Position numbers and translations under genes: made by a program. Below, piece after piece: positions 28,042 to 37,133 of a stretch of 64,000 bases of DNA. Positions within the stretch are counted from its first letter, which is position 1, and every line of letters starts with the position of its first letter. The notes below the pieces were generated by a model. The model saw only the letters and a program-made list of their open reading frames with translations, searched no databases and had not been told where the DNA came from. Source of the stretch: Novosphingobium sp. (GTDB lineage: Bacteria; Pseudomonadota; Alphaproteobacteria; Sphingomonadales; Sphingomonadaceae); the NCBI RefSeq assembly GCF_027486195.1, contig NZ_JAIXPP010000073.1, forward strand, positions 62,001 to 126,000, in the 5' to 3' direction.

Positions 28042-29382
28042 TCAGATGTAGTGGAGGTAGTAGGCGAGCTGTTCCTCGGCCGACTTGCCTTCGAGAATGC
28101 GCACTTCCTCGCGTTTGATGGCGATGAAGTTGTCGACCAGATCCTGCCCGATCGCGCCGGAAAGCACCGTGTCCGCCTCCAGCGCATCGAGCGCGGCACC
28201 GAGATCGTGCGGGGTGTGGCGATCGGTGCTGATCGTCTCCAGCCCGTCGTTCACTTCCTCCGGCGGCAGTTCGTAGCCGTTGTCGAGACCGAGCAGACCT
28301 GCCTGCAGCATCGCGGCCATTGCGAAATAGGGGCTGGCGGCGCAGTCTGCCATGCGGTGCTCGATGCGCGCGGCAGGGCCGGTCTCGGCCGAGACGCGCA
28401 CGGTCACGCTGCGGTGATCGATGCCCCAGTTGGCCCAATAGCCGGAAAGGCTGGCAGGCTGGAGTCTTGCATAGCTCTGGGTGAGCGGCGCCATGATCGC
28501 GGACAGAGCCTCGTGGTGCTGCAGCATTCCGGCGATCGCGCCCTGCATCGTGGGCGAAAGCGTGCCGCTCGCCACATCGTTCGCAAAGGCATTGCTGCCG
28601 TCCGCCTGGGTGAAACTGAGGTTGAAATGCAGCCCGCTGCCGCTCTTTTCGGCGAAGGGCTTGGGTAGGAACGAGAGCAGGTAGCCGCGCTTGTAAAGCA
28701 CCTCGCGCGCCATCTGGCGGAAGAGGAAGGCATCGTCCGCCGCCTTCATCGCATCGGCATAGCGCAGGGTAAGCTCGAACTGCGGCGCATCGAATTCGGC
28801 ATTGATGGATTCGATGGGGATGCCGCAGGCCGCCGCCGTCGCCCAGACTTCCTCGATCAGGCCAGCCGGATCGGCGAACGGGCCGGTGCCGTAAACGAAC
28901 CCGCCCGGCGTGTCATAGGGCACCCACGAGCCGTCCGGCGCGCGCTGGAAGACATAGGCTTCCATCTCGATGCCCACCATCGGATCAAGTCCGCGCGCCC
29001 GCCACGCCTCGATCGCGCGGGCGAGCGCAGAACGACCGCACAGCGCGAACGGCTCGCCCTTGAAGCGCAGCGCGCCCAGCGCGATCTGCGTATTTGCCTC
29101 CCACGAGGGGCGCATTTCCGCGGGATCGAAGGTCACTTCCATATCGGGCAGACCTGTCAGCAGCCCGCCGCCCGGTGCTGCGACCAGCGCCTTGTCATAG
29201 GTCACCGCAAAGGTGCCGACGCACATGCGCGCATGGCCCTTGGCCGCCTCGCTCATCGGCACATATTTGCCGCGCGCGAGATTGAGCTGGTCGGCGAAGA
29301 GAATCCGGCATCTTTCGAAGGCTTTGGGTTCGAAGCTCTCGGCGCGCACCTGCTGCGGTTCGATCTTGGACATGCGGTTCAT
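28042..29382 (-). CDS. glutamine synthetase family protein (gamma-glutamylamide synthetase-like)
   Basis: GIEMEAYVFQ, NAEFDAPQFELTLRYADAMKAADDAFLFRQ, EKSGSGLHFNLSF, RIEHRMADCAASPYFAMAAMLQAGLLGL. Confidence 0.88.
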   Translation of the reverse strand: MNRMSKIEPQQVRAESFEPKAFERCRILFADQLNLARGKYVPMSEAAKGHARMCVGTFAVTYDKALVAAPGGGLLTGLPDMEVTFDPAEMRPSWEANTQIALGALRFKGEPFALCGRSALARAIEAWRARGLDPMVGIEMEAYVFQRAPDGSWVPYDTPGGFVYGTGPFADPAGLIEEVWATAAACGIPIESINAEFDAPQFELTLRYADAMKAADDAFLFRQMAREVLYKRGYLLSFLPKPFAEKSGSGLHFNLSFTQADGSNAFANDVASGTLSPTMQGAIAGMLQHHEALSAIMAPLTQSYARLQPASLSGYWANWGIDHRSVTVRVSAETGPAARIEHRMADCAASPYFAMAAMLQAGLLGLDNGYELPPEEVNDGLETISTDRHTPHDLGAALDALEADTVLSGAIGQDLVDNFIAIKREEVRILEGKSAEEQLAYYLHYI

Positions 29383-29393
29383 CTCTCTCCCCT

Positions 29394-30659
29394 TCAGCGC
29401 GCTTTTACGCGTACCGGCAGATGCTTTATGCCGTGAATGAAATTGCTGCGCAAAAAGGCATGATCGCGCACTTGTTCGATGGCGGTCAGGCGCTTGGCCA
29501 GTTCCTGCATGACGATAGCGACTTCAAGCTTGGCAAGCCACATGCCGAGGCAGATATGCGGGCCGCCCTGGCCGAACGAGAGGAACGGATTGCGCTCCCG
29601 GCTCAGGTCGATGCGATAGGGATCGGCAATCGCCATCTCGTCGCGGTTGCCGGAAATGAACCACAGCAGCACCTTGTCGCCTTCGTGCACCTGTTTGTCA
29701 TGGAAGGTGAAATCGCGGGTCGCGGTGCGGCGGAAATGGGTTGTGGGCGAGGCATAGCGGATCATTTCGTCCGCCGCCGCTTCCCAGCTGTGAAATTCCC
29801 CGCGCTGCAACTGGCCGAGCAGCGCCGGATCATTCGCCAGTGCATGGATCGTGGCGGAGATCGAGTAGCGCGTCGTGTCGTTCCCCGCCGCCACCAGCAG
29901 GCAGAAGAAATTCCGGAACTCGTCGCGCGACATTTGCGCGCCGCTGTTGGTCGGCTCGCGCACCAGATTGAGCACGCCGATCTGTTCGCCCGCATCCATG
30001 CGGTCGAGCAGTTTGTTGGCATAGTCGAACAAGTCCATCGCCGCCGGCGAGCGGAACGGGAGCATGCGGTAGGCATCGCTATCGAGCTGGTCGACGACGA
30101 AATCGGTATAGTCCGGATCCGCATTGGAAATCAGCGCATCGCCCTTTTCGACGAGCCACGGGCCGTCTTCCTGCGGCACGCCCATGATCTGCGCCAGCAT
30201 CTGCATGGGCAAGCGCCGCGCGATGCGGTCGACCGCGTCGAACTCGCCTTCCTCAAGCGCGACATCGAGCAGTTCGGTCACGATCTTGCGGATCTGGTCC
30301 TCGAACTGGGCAACGGTGCCTTTGGCAAAGGCCTTGGAAACGAGCGCGCGAAAGCCCCGGTGATGCGGCGCATCGGTTTCCTGAAAGGTCTTGCGCGCCT
30401 CGACTTCCTCCATGGTCTGGTCTTCCATGCGGATCCCGCGCGCTGAGGAGAGGAGATCGGCCTGCCGGTTGAGCTCGAGCAGATCGGCATGGCGCGTTAC
30501 TGACCAGAAGCCCGTCTCGCCACTCGTCATTTCAGACCACGCCATCGGCACTTCGCGGCGCATCCGCGCGAAGGTTTCGAAAGGGGCGCCGTCGTTGAAG
30601 GCATCGAGCGAGGACAGATCGACGTGCGCGTCAGCCTGGCGCGAGAATGCAAATGGCAT
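29394..30659 (-). CDS. cytochrome P450
   Basis: I-helix VAAGNDTTRYSISATIHALA, ETRR-like region, haem ligand FLSFGQGGPHICLGMWLAKLEV. Confidence 0.93.
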   Translation of the reverse strand: MPFAFSRQADAHVDLSSLDAFNDGAPFETFARMRREVPMAWSEMTSGETGFWSVTRHADLLELNRQADLLSSARGIRMEDQTMEEVEARKTFQETDAPHHRGFRALVSKAFAKGTVAQFEDQIRKIVTELLDVALEEGEFDAVDRIARRLPMQMLAQIMGVPQEDGPWLVEKGDALISNADPDYTDFVVDQLDSDAYRMLPFRSPAAMDLFDYANKLLDRMDAGEQIGVLNLVREPTNSGAQMSRDEFRNFFCLLVAAGNDTTRYSISATIHALANDPALLGQLQRGEFHSWEAAADEMIRYASPTTHFRRTATRDFTFHDKQVHEGDKVLLWFISGNRDEMAIADPYRIDLSRERNPFLSFGQGGPHICLGMWLAKLEVAIVMQELAKRLTAIEQVRDHAFLRSNFIHGIKHLPVRVKAR

Positions 30660-30720
30660 GGGAACCTCTCCTGTTCGATTGCCGTGCTAGTCCCACCTTG
30701 GGCCGAGGGACTTGGCATAA

Positions 30721-30744
30721 CCGGACAGAGTGCGCTGTGTCCGG
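30721..30744. promoter_or_regulatory. candidate operator in the divergent P450 / dioxygenase promoter
   Basis: CCGGACAGAGTGCGCTGTGTCCGG: 24-bp dyad with perfect 7-bp outer arms, 20 of 24 positions symmetric. Confidence 0.6.
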
Positions 30745-30812
30745 CTTGGGGGCCTTCTTGTCCGCGCGCAGCGGGCCTATTGAGCGCTCATCACAGCACA
30801 AGGAACCGCAAC

Positions 30813-31667
30813 ATGGGTGAGATCATCGGAGCAGGGCTCGTTGCACACGCGCCGACCATCATGATGTCCGAGGCGGACCGCTACGAGCTCAACGAGGGCA
30901 AGGAAATCAGCCTCGTGCCCGGATTGCGGCGGCTGAAGAGCGAAGTGCTTGATGTGCTGAAGCCCGATGTAATCGTGCTGTTCGATACGCACTGGTTCAC
31001 CATCGTGGAGTTCTGCATCGCCGCGCACGCGCGCCGGACGGGGCTCTTCACATCGGACGAACTGCCGCGCGGCATGAAGCAGATTCCCTACGATATTCCG
31101 GGCTGCCCCGAACTCGCCGCCGCAATGGCGCAGCGCGCGACCGAGCACGGGGTGCGTACCACGGCGAACGATGACCCCTACCTCCCGATGCACTATCCCA
31201 CGGTCAATCTCTCGACCTTCCTGCAAGGCGAGGAAAAGTGGATTTCGGTGAGCCACGCCTATTCGGCTGAGCCGCACAATTTCCTCGGCGTCGGCGCAGG
31301 GATCGGGCAGGCGATCCGCGAATCCGACAAGCGCGTGGTGCTCATTGCCAGCGGCTCGATGAGCCACCGCTTCTGGCCCTTCGACCAGATCGCGCAGCAC
31401 GAAGCCTCCGATCCCATCCACATTTCCTCGCCCGTGGCGCGCGAGGCGGATCTTGAGCGGTTGCGCTGGTTTGCCGAGGGCAATCACGCTGCAGTGATTG
31501 ACACGATGCCCGACTACCTCCGCCACGCGCCTGAGGCGCGCTTCGGTCACTACCTGATGATGGCGGCGGCCTGCGGCGGGCACGAATGGAAGGCCAGGGG
31601 CCGGCAGTTTTCGGACTATGAGAACGCGACCGGGACCAGCCAGGTGCATGTTTGGTTTGATATGTAG
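30813..31667 (+). CDS. class III (LigB/HpaD-type) extradiol ring-cleavage dioxygenase
   Basis: MGEIIGAGLVAHAPTIMMSEADRYELNEGKEISLVPGLRRL...DVIVLFDTHWFTIVEFCIAAHARRTGLF...VLIASGSMSHRFWPFDQ. Confidence 0.87.
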   Translation: MGEIIGAGLVAHAPTIMMSEADRYELNEGKEISLVPGLRRLKSEVLDVLKPDVIVLFDTHWFTIVEFCIAAHARRTGLFTSDELPRGMKQIPYDIPGCPELAAAMAQRATEHGVRTTANDDPYLPMHYPTVNLSTFLQGEEKWISVSHAYSAEPHNFLGVGAGIGQAIRESDKRVVLIASGSMSHRFWPFDQIAQHEASDPIHISSPVAREADLERLRWFAEGNHAAVIDTMPDYLRHAPEARFGHYLMMAAACGGHEWKARGRQFSDYENATGTSQVHVWFDM

Positions 31668-31706
31668 GGTTTGGTTCCGGAGCGTTTCGGGTTCAAGAAG
31701 AAGGCG

Positions 31707-31863
31707 TTTCGCGCAGAGACGCGGAGGCACGCAGAGGGCGCGAAGAGGGTGTGATTGGGGCACCGCCGCGTAGCGGCTCTGGGCATGGCGATTCTGGACG
31801 AGCGCCTGCGGCGCAGCAGGACGTCTCTGCGCCCTCTGCTCGCCTTTGCGTCTCTGCGAGAAA
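31707..31863. repeat. imperfect inverted repeat, 35-bp arms
   Basis: TTTCGCGCAGAGACGCGGAGGCACGCAGAGGGCGC (31707-31741) and the reverse complement of 31829-31863 (TTTCTCGCAGAGACGCAAAGGCGAGCAGAGGGCGC) differ at about 5 positions. Confidence 0.75.
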
Positions 31864-32334
31864 CCTGAATGCAGTGCGGCTGTTGGATTTGGCGGCGCGG
31901 CGGTGGGCTGTTCGGGCAATGGGGAGTGATCGCGCGACCGGTGCGGCACCTGCACAGGTGCTGCGGGAGGGGCGTCGTATTCCGCCGGGTGCGAGTGGCC
32001 GGACTGCGGAAGAGGTCCGGCGCAGCCATTTGTGTCGATCATGGCCCGGGACCGGGGTAGCGGCTCGCAGGCGTGCCGGTCTTTGCTCGCGTCCGGCAGA
32101 AGCGGGACGGGAGCCATGATCCTGTGCTGGCGCGGTAAGTGCCTGGCCAAGGACTTTGGGGAAACCGCCCCACCTTGAACCCGCAGCCCGCACCGGTCGC
32201 GTTGGCCTGTTACGGCCAAAGGAGCGAGGGCGAGGCCGGCCAAGCCTGCTCCCGATCTGGGCGGGGCGTATAACCTATATGGTTCATTTTGTCAAGGGTT
32301 GTGTGCCTCCGGGATCGCGGCGCACCTCCACACA

Positions 32335-32423
32335 CCTTCGTCATTCCCGCGAAGGCGGGAATCCAGAGCTCCAAACGCCGCGCTTGCCGCTCTGGATTCC
32401 CGCCTTCGCGGGAATGACGAAGG
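32335..32423. repeat. REP-like inverted repeat pair (copy A)
   Basis: CCTTCGTCATTCCCGCGAAGGCGGGAATCCAGAGC (32335-32369) and its exact reverse complement (32389-32423). Confidence 0.92.
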
Positions 32424-32447
32424 TTTGTATGCTAGCGGATTGGTCGA

Positions 32448-33281
32448 TTAAAGCACCTTCGCCTCGATCCAGGCGAGGATTTCCGCGCGGCGGGTGCGGT
32501 TGTCCAACACATCCTCGTCAACGCCAAGCTGCCATGCGAGACCGGAATTTGCCGGATCGGCCGCTAGCGTTGCCAGCTTCTCGCGGTAGGTCACCAGTTC
32601 AGCCATATCGGCAAAGAACCCCTGCGCGACCATGTCTTCGGCGTAGAGCGTGTAGAGCTGCACGAGCTGCCCGAGATCGAACTCGGGGTGATACTGCACC
32701 GCCCAGACTTCGCTGTTGGCCAGCGGGATCACCGCCGCTTGAATTTCGCTGTGCGCATTGGAAGCGAGCAGCGTCGCGGTTTCGGGCAGGCGGATCACTT
32801 CGTCATAATGGATGCAGGGCGCGTCGAACACAGGGGCCTTGCCCTTAAACATCGGGTGCGCGCGGCCAGCCTCGTTCAGCAGGATCTTGCGCGCAAAACC
32901 CACTTCGCGGCCCTTGGGGTTGAAGGCGACTTCGCCGCCCGCCGCGACCGCCGCGATCTGCAAGCCCCAGCACGAACCAAAGATGGGCAGGCCCGCCTCC
33001 GCCGCCTCGATCAGCAGCGCGATCTGGTTGGTCACCGCAAACTCTGCATCATAGGCATGGAGTGCCGAGCCGGTGACGACAAAGCCCGCATAGTCGGACC
33101 ACGTGCGCCCACCGGGGATCGTCTCGCCTTCATCCGCGCCGTTCAGCACGTCGAGTGCAATATCGGGGTAATGCGCGGCAATCGCCTCGATATAGATCTC
33201 GCTCGAGGTGCGCACGCCGAGTTCATGGGCGCGGGCGCGCTTGGGCGCGGTGTTGCCTTCAAGCAGCAGCAGTCGGGTCAT
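32448..33281 (-). CDS. class I glutamine amidotransferase-like protein
   Basis: IFGSCWGLQIAAVAAGGEV (nucleophile Cys) and VQYHPEFD (His/Glu) motifs. Confidence 0.87.
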   Translation of the reverse strand: MTRLLLLEGNTAPKRARAHELGVRTSSEIYIEAIAAHYPDIALDVLNGADEGETIPGGRTWSDYAGFVVTGSALHAYDAEFAVTNQIALLIEAAEAGLPIFGSCWGLQIAAVAAGGEVAFNPKGREVGFARKILLNEAGRAHPMFKGKAPVFDAPCIHYDEVIRLPETATLLASNAHSEIQAAVIPLANSEVWAVQYHPEFDLGQLVQLYTLYAEDMVAQGFFADMAELVTYREKLATLAADPANSGLAWQLGVDEDVLDNRTRRAEILAWIEAKVL

Positions 33282-33296
33282 GGTCTGTCCTGAAAA

Positions 33297-34313
33297 TCAG
33301 TGCGCCGTGCCGGCCAGGTTCGTCCGGAACGCTTGCGGGGAAATCCCGCTCCAGCGGTGGAAAGCGCGGGTGAAATTGCTGTGCTCGGCATAGCCCAGCC
33401 TTAGCGCGATCTGCGCGATCGACAAATCGGGGCGTACGCGAAATTCGAACACGGCCTGCCGCATCCGGCATTCATCGAGCACCTGCTGGAACGAACTCCC
33501 CTGCTCGGTCAGCTTGCGGCGCAAGGTGCGGCTCGACATTCCCATCTCGCGGGCAAAGCGTTCCTGCTCGATGGCGCAGGAATTGAGATCGCGCAGCACC
33601 ATCTGGCTCAGCCGGTCGACCAGCGGGGTCTCGCGCCGCTTGGCGACGATCGAGCGGGTGAGCTGGCGCACATCCGCCACCGGCGGATTGGCCTGCGCCG
33701 GAAGTGCGAGGTCGAGCAGCGCGGCGGGAAAGCGGATCTGATTGGTATCCGCGCCGAAGGTGCAGGGCGCGCAGACCACCTTGCCGATATCGCCGCGCAT
33801 CTCGTGGCTTTCCGCCTCGAATGCGAACTCGATCTTGTCCCAGTGCCCGCCCAAGTGGCCATGGAGCCCGCGCTTCAGGATCTGGCTGACGATCCCCAGC
33901 GTGAACATCGCATCATGGTGGCGCGGCCAGATATCGGGATCGAGGATACGGTAGCTGACCGAGGCCATGTCGTCCTCAAGCCCCAGGCGGATATCCGTGC
34001 AGTCCTGCAACAGCGAAAAGTAGTCCACCAGCCGCCGCAGGGCCGAACCCACGCGGCCTGCCGAGTTGATCGCATCGCCCAGCGGTCCGAGCGCGGCGAG
34101 ATCGTAGTTGCCCCCGGCCAGCCACGGGATCGCCACATCGCGGGTGCGGGCGACAACGGCTTCCGAGAAGCGGACAAATTCCGCCAGCGGCATGGATTCT
34201 GGCTGCAGCTCATCCGCCAGCGGGCCATCGCCCAGCACGGGCGCGGCGGCGCGGTCTTCCAGAAAGCTCTCCCAGCCGTTCATTGCGGCGGCGCGTACGG
34301 TCGCTGGTGCCAT
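33297..34313 (-). CDS. AraC family transcriptional regulator
   Basis: C-terminal HTH: FAREMGMSSRTLRRKLTEQGSSFQQVLDECRMRQAV...LSIAQIALRLGYAEHSNFTRAFHRWSGISPQAFR. Confidence 0.9.
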   Translation of the reverse strand: MAPATVRAAAMNGWESFLEDRAAAPVLGDGPLADELQPESMPLAEFVRFSEAVVARTRDVAIPWLAGGNYDLAALGPLGDAINSAGRVGSALRRLVDYFSLLQDCTDIRLGLEDDMASVSYRILDPDIWPRHHDAMFTLGIVSQILKRGLHGHLGGHWDKIEFAFEAESHEMRGDIGKVVCAPCTFGADTNQIRFPAALLDLALPAQANPPVADVRQLTRSIVAKRRETPLVDRLSQMVLRDLNSCAIEQERFAREMGMSSRTLRRKLTEQGSSFQQVLDECRMRQAVFEFRVRPDLSIAQIALRLGYAEHSNFTRAFHRWSGISPQAFRTNLAGTAH

Positions 34314-34385
34314 GCTGTCTCCCCGGGGGCACGCGTAGGCGTGTTCTTGTGCTGCGAGGCTAAGCGATTCGCAGCTTAGGGATAT

Positions 34386-34419
34386 TGATCCAAATCATCA
34401 AATCATGATCCAAATAATC
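34386..34419. promoter_or_regulatory. candidate AraC-family binding site: tandem direct repeat, 20-bp period
   Basis: TGATCCAAATCATC (34386-34399) and TGATCCAAATAATC (34406-34419), one mismatch in 14, between the araC-like gene (-) and the MFS gene (+). Confidence 0.65.
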
Positions 34420-34523
34420 GTGGGCTTGGGCATGGACGCGGCGGCCGGAATGTCCGATCCTGCCAAGCGGGCGCGCCCCTGCCATGCAAGGGCACCGGGG
34501 ATAGACGGGGAGACAAACGGCAG

Positions 34524-35699
34524 ATGGCGAACGCAACGCCCGCGCGGCGCGACATTGACGTCAATGGCTGGCCGGCGATCCTCTGCGCGGTGATCCTCGG
34601 CACGATCGGCGTGCTCTCGTTCATCATCCAGCCGGGCGTGGTGCAAGGCTATGTCACGCAGCTTCATGTGGACGAGGCGACTGCGGTCAACCTCGCGGGC
34701 GTCGAGATGCTGGGGGTCGCGCTGGCGACGATTTTCATGGCGGTGTGGGGCACGCGGATCAACTGGCGCTGGGTTGTGGCGGCGGGACTTGTCGTTGCAG
34801 CACTCGGCAACTTTGCCTCGCTCGGTGCCCCGCAGGGCGGCCCCTTCGAGATTGCGCGCTTTGTCACAGGGCTCGGCGAGGGGACGATCACCTCGATCAG
34901 CTTCACTTTTGTCGGCGTGACCATTCGCGCCGAACGCAACCTCGCGCTCTATCTCACGTTGCTGCTCACCTATGGCGCGTTTGGGCTGTGGTATCTCCCG
35001 GAATTCCTGGGCAGCCATGGCCTTGACGGCATGTTCATCGGTTTCGCGGTGCTCTCGCTGGCTTCGCTCGCTACTCTGCCGTTCCTGCCGCACGCCTATT
35101 CGCCCGAGGAAATGGTCAATCCCGAAGCCCGCCAACTGGCGACGCCGATGCTGGTCGTCGCACTGGCCGGGGTGCTGGCTTACAACATCGCGCAAGGGAT
35201 CGCCTGGGCGGTCCTGTTCCTCGTCGGCATCGGCGCAGGGCTGGCCGAGCAGTCTGTCGCAGACGCGCTGTTCCTCTCGCAGATCCTCGCCGTTGGCGGC
35301 GCGCTCGCTTCGGTGTTCCTCGCGGGGCGCATCAGCCGCAATGGTGCCATCGCGTTCGGCATCCTTGCTGGTGCGGCGAGCATCACGCTGCTGATCGGCA
35401 AGCCCACGCTGATGCTCTTCGTGGTCGGTGTGTGCGGTTTCAACGTGCTGTGGAACTTCGTGCTGCCGTTCATCCTTGGCCGCGTCTGCGATTTCGATGA
35501 AAGCGGGCGGATGATGTCGTTCGCGATCATGATGCAGATGATCGGCCTCGGCGGCGGGCCGCTGATCGCGGCGCAGCTGCTTGATGGCAGCGGCTACCGC
35601 TCGGCAGAATTGCTTTGCGTGGCGCTGTTCATCGTAAGCTATGCACTGTTGCTGGTTCCCATTCGCAAGCATCAGGCGCTATCCGCGCTTCCAACCTGA
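34524..35699 (+). CDS. MFS transporter
   Basis: Hydrophobic 12-TM-like protein: GWPAILCAVILGTIGVLSFIIQPGVVQGYV...; 391 aa. Confidence 0.85.
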   Translation: MANATPARRDIDVNGWPAILCAVILGTIGVLSFIIQPGVVQGYVTQLHVDEATAVNLAGVEMLGVALATIFMAVWGTRINWRWVVAAGLVVAALGNFASLGAPQGGPFEIARFVTGLGEGTITSISFTFVGVTIRAERNLALYLTLLLTYGAFGLWYLPEFLGSHGLDGMFIGFAVLSLASLATLPFLPHAYSPEEMVNPEARQLATPMLVVALAGVLAYNIAQGIAWAVLFLVGIGAGLAEQSVADALFLSQILAVGGALASVFLAGRISRNGAIAFGILAGAASITLLIGKPTLMLFVVGVCGFNVLWNFVLPFILGRVCDFDESGRMMSFAIMMQMIGLGGGPLIAAQLLDGSGYRSAELLCVALFIVSYALLLVPIRKHQALSALPT

Positions 35700-35723
35700 T
35701 TCCGTTTCAAGAGGAGCTCATGC

Positions 35724-37133
35724 GTGTTTGAAACCGTGCCCGAAGGCACCGGCCTTGCTGTCCATAACCCGGCGACCGGCGCGCTGATCGCCACCGTGCG
35801 CGACTATGCACCCGCCGAGATCGCCGCGATCATCGATGCCGCCGATGCCGCACGCCCCGCCTGGGCAGCCGAAACAGCCAAGGCCCGCGCAGCCGTGCTG
35901 CGCCGCTGGTACGGCCTCATCATGGAACGGCAGGAGGAACTCGCCGCGCTCATCACCGCCGAATGCGGCAAGCCGCTCGCCGAAGCGCGCGGCGAGGTGG
36001 CCTACGGCGCTTCGTTCATCGAGTGGTTCGCCGAAGAAGCCAAGCGCGCCTATGGCGAAACGGTGCCAACCTTCGCGGCGGGCAAGCGCGTCCTCACCAT
36101 CAAGCAGCCGGTTGGCACTTGCGCCGCGATCACGCCGTGGAACTTCCCCATCGCGATGATCACCCGCAAGGTTGGCCCGGCGCTCGCCGCGGGCTGCTCG
36201 ATCGTGGTCAAGCCCGCCGAGGCGACGCCGCTGTCTGCCCTCGCGCTGGAAACACTGGCGCGCGAGGCAGGGGTGCCCGCAGACCTGTTCCGCGTTACCC
36301 CCTCCAACGATCCGGCGGGCGTCGGCACCTTGTTCTGCCGGCATCCCAAAGTGCGCAAACTGAGCTTCACCGGCTCGACCCGCGTCGGCAAGATCCTGAT
36401 GGCGCAGGCGGCGGAAAACGTCACCCGGCTCAGCCTCGAACTCGGCGGCAATGCGCCGTTCATCGTGTTCGATGATGCGGATCTCGATGCCGCCGCGGAT
36501 GGCCTGATGGCCTCCAAGTTCCGCAACGCCGGGCAAACTTGCGTCTGCGCCAACCGCGTGCTGGTGCAGGACGGCGTCTACGATGCCTTTGTCGAGAAGG
36601 TGCGCGCGAAGGTCGCCGCGCTGGTTGTCGGCGATGGTGCGGCCCCCGGCACGACCATTGGCCCGCTGATCAATGCGGCCGCAGTGGACAAGGTCGAAAG
36701 CCTTGTCGCCGACGCGCTGGCGAGCGGCGCCACCGCGCTGATGGGCGGCAACCGCTCGAACGCCGGACCCGGCTTTTTCGAGCCGACGCTCCTCTCCGGC
36801 GTGCGCGGCGACATGGCGATTGCCAGCTCCGAAATCTTCGGCCCCGTGGTGCCGCTGATCCGCTTCGCCGATGAGGATGACGCCGTTCGCCGAGCGAACG
36901 ACACACCCTTTGGTCTCGCCGCCTACTTCTTCGCGCGCGATCTGGGCCGCGTCTGGCGCGTGATGGAAGCGCTCGAATACGGCATGGTCGGCGTGAACGA
37001 CGGCATCATCTCGACCGAAGTTGCGCCGTTCGGCGGCATCAAGCAGTCCGGCCTTGGCCGCGAAGGTTCGCGCCATGGCCTCGATGAATATCTCGAACTC
37101 AAATACTGCCTCATGGGGGGAATTGGCCGATGA
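35724..37133 (+). CDS. gabD: NAD(P)-dependent succinate-semialdehyde dehydrogenase
   Basis: GTCAAITPWNFPIAMITRKVGPALAAGCSIVVKPAEATPLSALAL, LELGGNAPFIVFDDADLDAA, FRNAGQTCVCANRVLVQ, IKQSGLGREGSRHGLDEYLELKY; GTG start. Confidence 0.88.
   Translation: MFETVPEGTGLAVHNPATGALIATVRDYAPAEIAAIIDAADAARPAWAAETAKARAAVLRRWYGLIMERQEELAALITAECGKPLAEARGEVAYGASFIEWFAEEAKRAYGETVPTFAAGKRVLTIKQPVGTCAAITPWNFPIAMITRKVGPALAAGCSIVVKPAEATPLSALALETLAREAGVPADLFRVTPSNDPAGVGTLFCRHPKVRKLSFTGSTRVGKILMAQAAENVTRLSLELGGNAPFIVFDDADLDAAADGLMASKFRNAGQTCVCANRVLVQDGVYDAFVEKVRAKVAALVVGDGAAPGTTIGPLINAAAVDKVESLVADALASGATALMGGNRSNAGPGFFEPTLLSGVRGDMAIASSEIFGPVVPLIRFADEDDAVRRANDTPFGLAAYFFARDLGRVWRVMEALEYGMVGVNDGIISTEVAPFGGIKQSGLGREGSRHGLDEYLELKYCLMGGIGR

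Noticed and set aside
30777-32243. 488-aa minus-strand ORF spanning the dioxygenase and the repeat-rich gap
   Set aside because: Overlaps a convincing HpaD-type gene and includes inverted repeats; translation looks random.
32272-32284. AACC-TATAT-GGTT as a second operator for the TetR at 6341
   Set aside because: Only the CTATATGG core is shared with the 6286-6328 operator, and it lies between convergent genes with no promoter to control.
32335-32423. REP-like inverted repeats as CRISPR repeats or an insertion sequence
   Set aside because: Repeats are inverted pairs rather than regularly spaced direct repeats, and no transposase or cas gene is present.
34398-35672. 424-aa minus-strand ORF antisense to the MFS gene
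   Set aside because: Composition (Arg/Glu/His/Asp-rich) is the reverse complement of a membrane protein; no motif.
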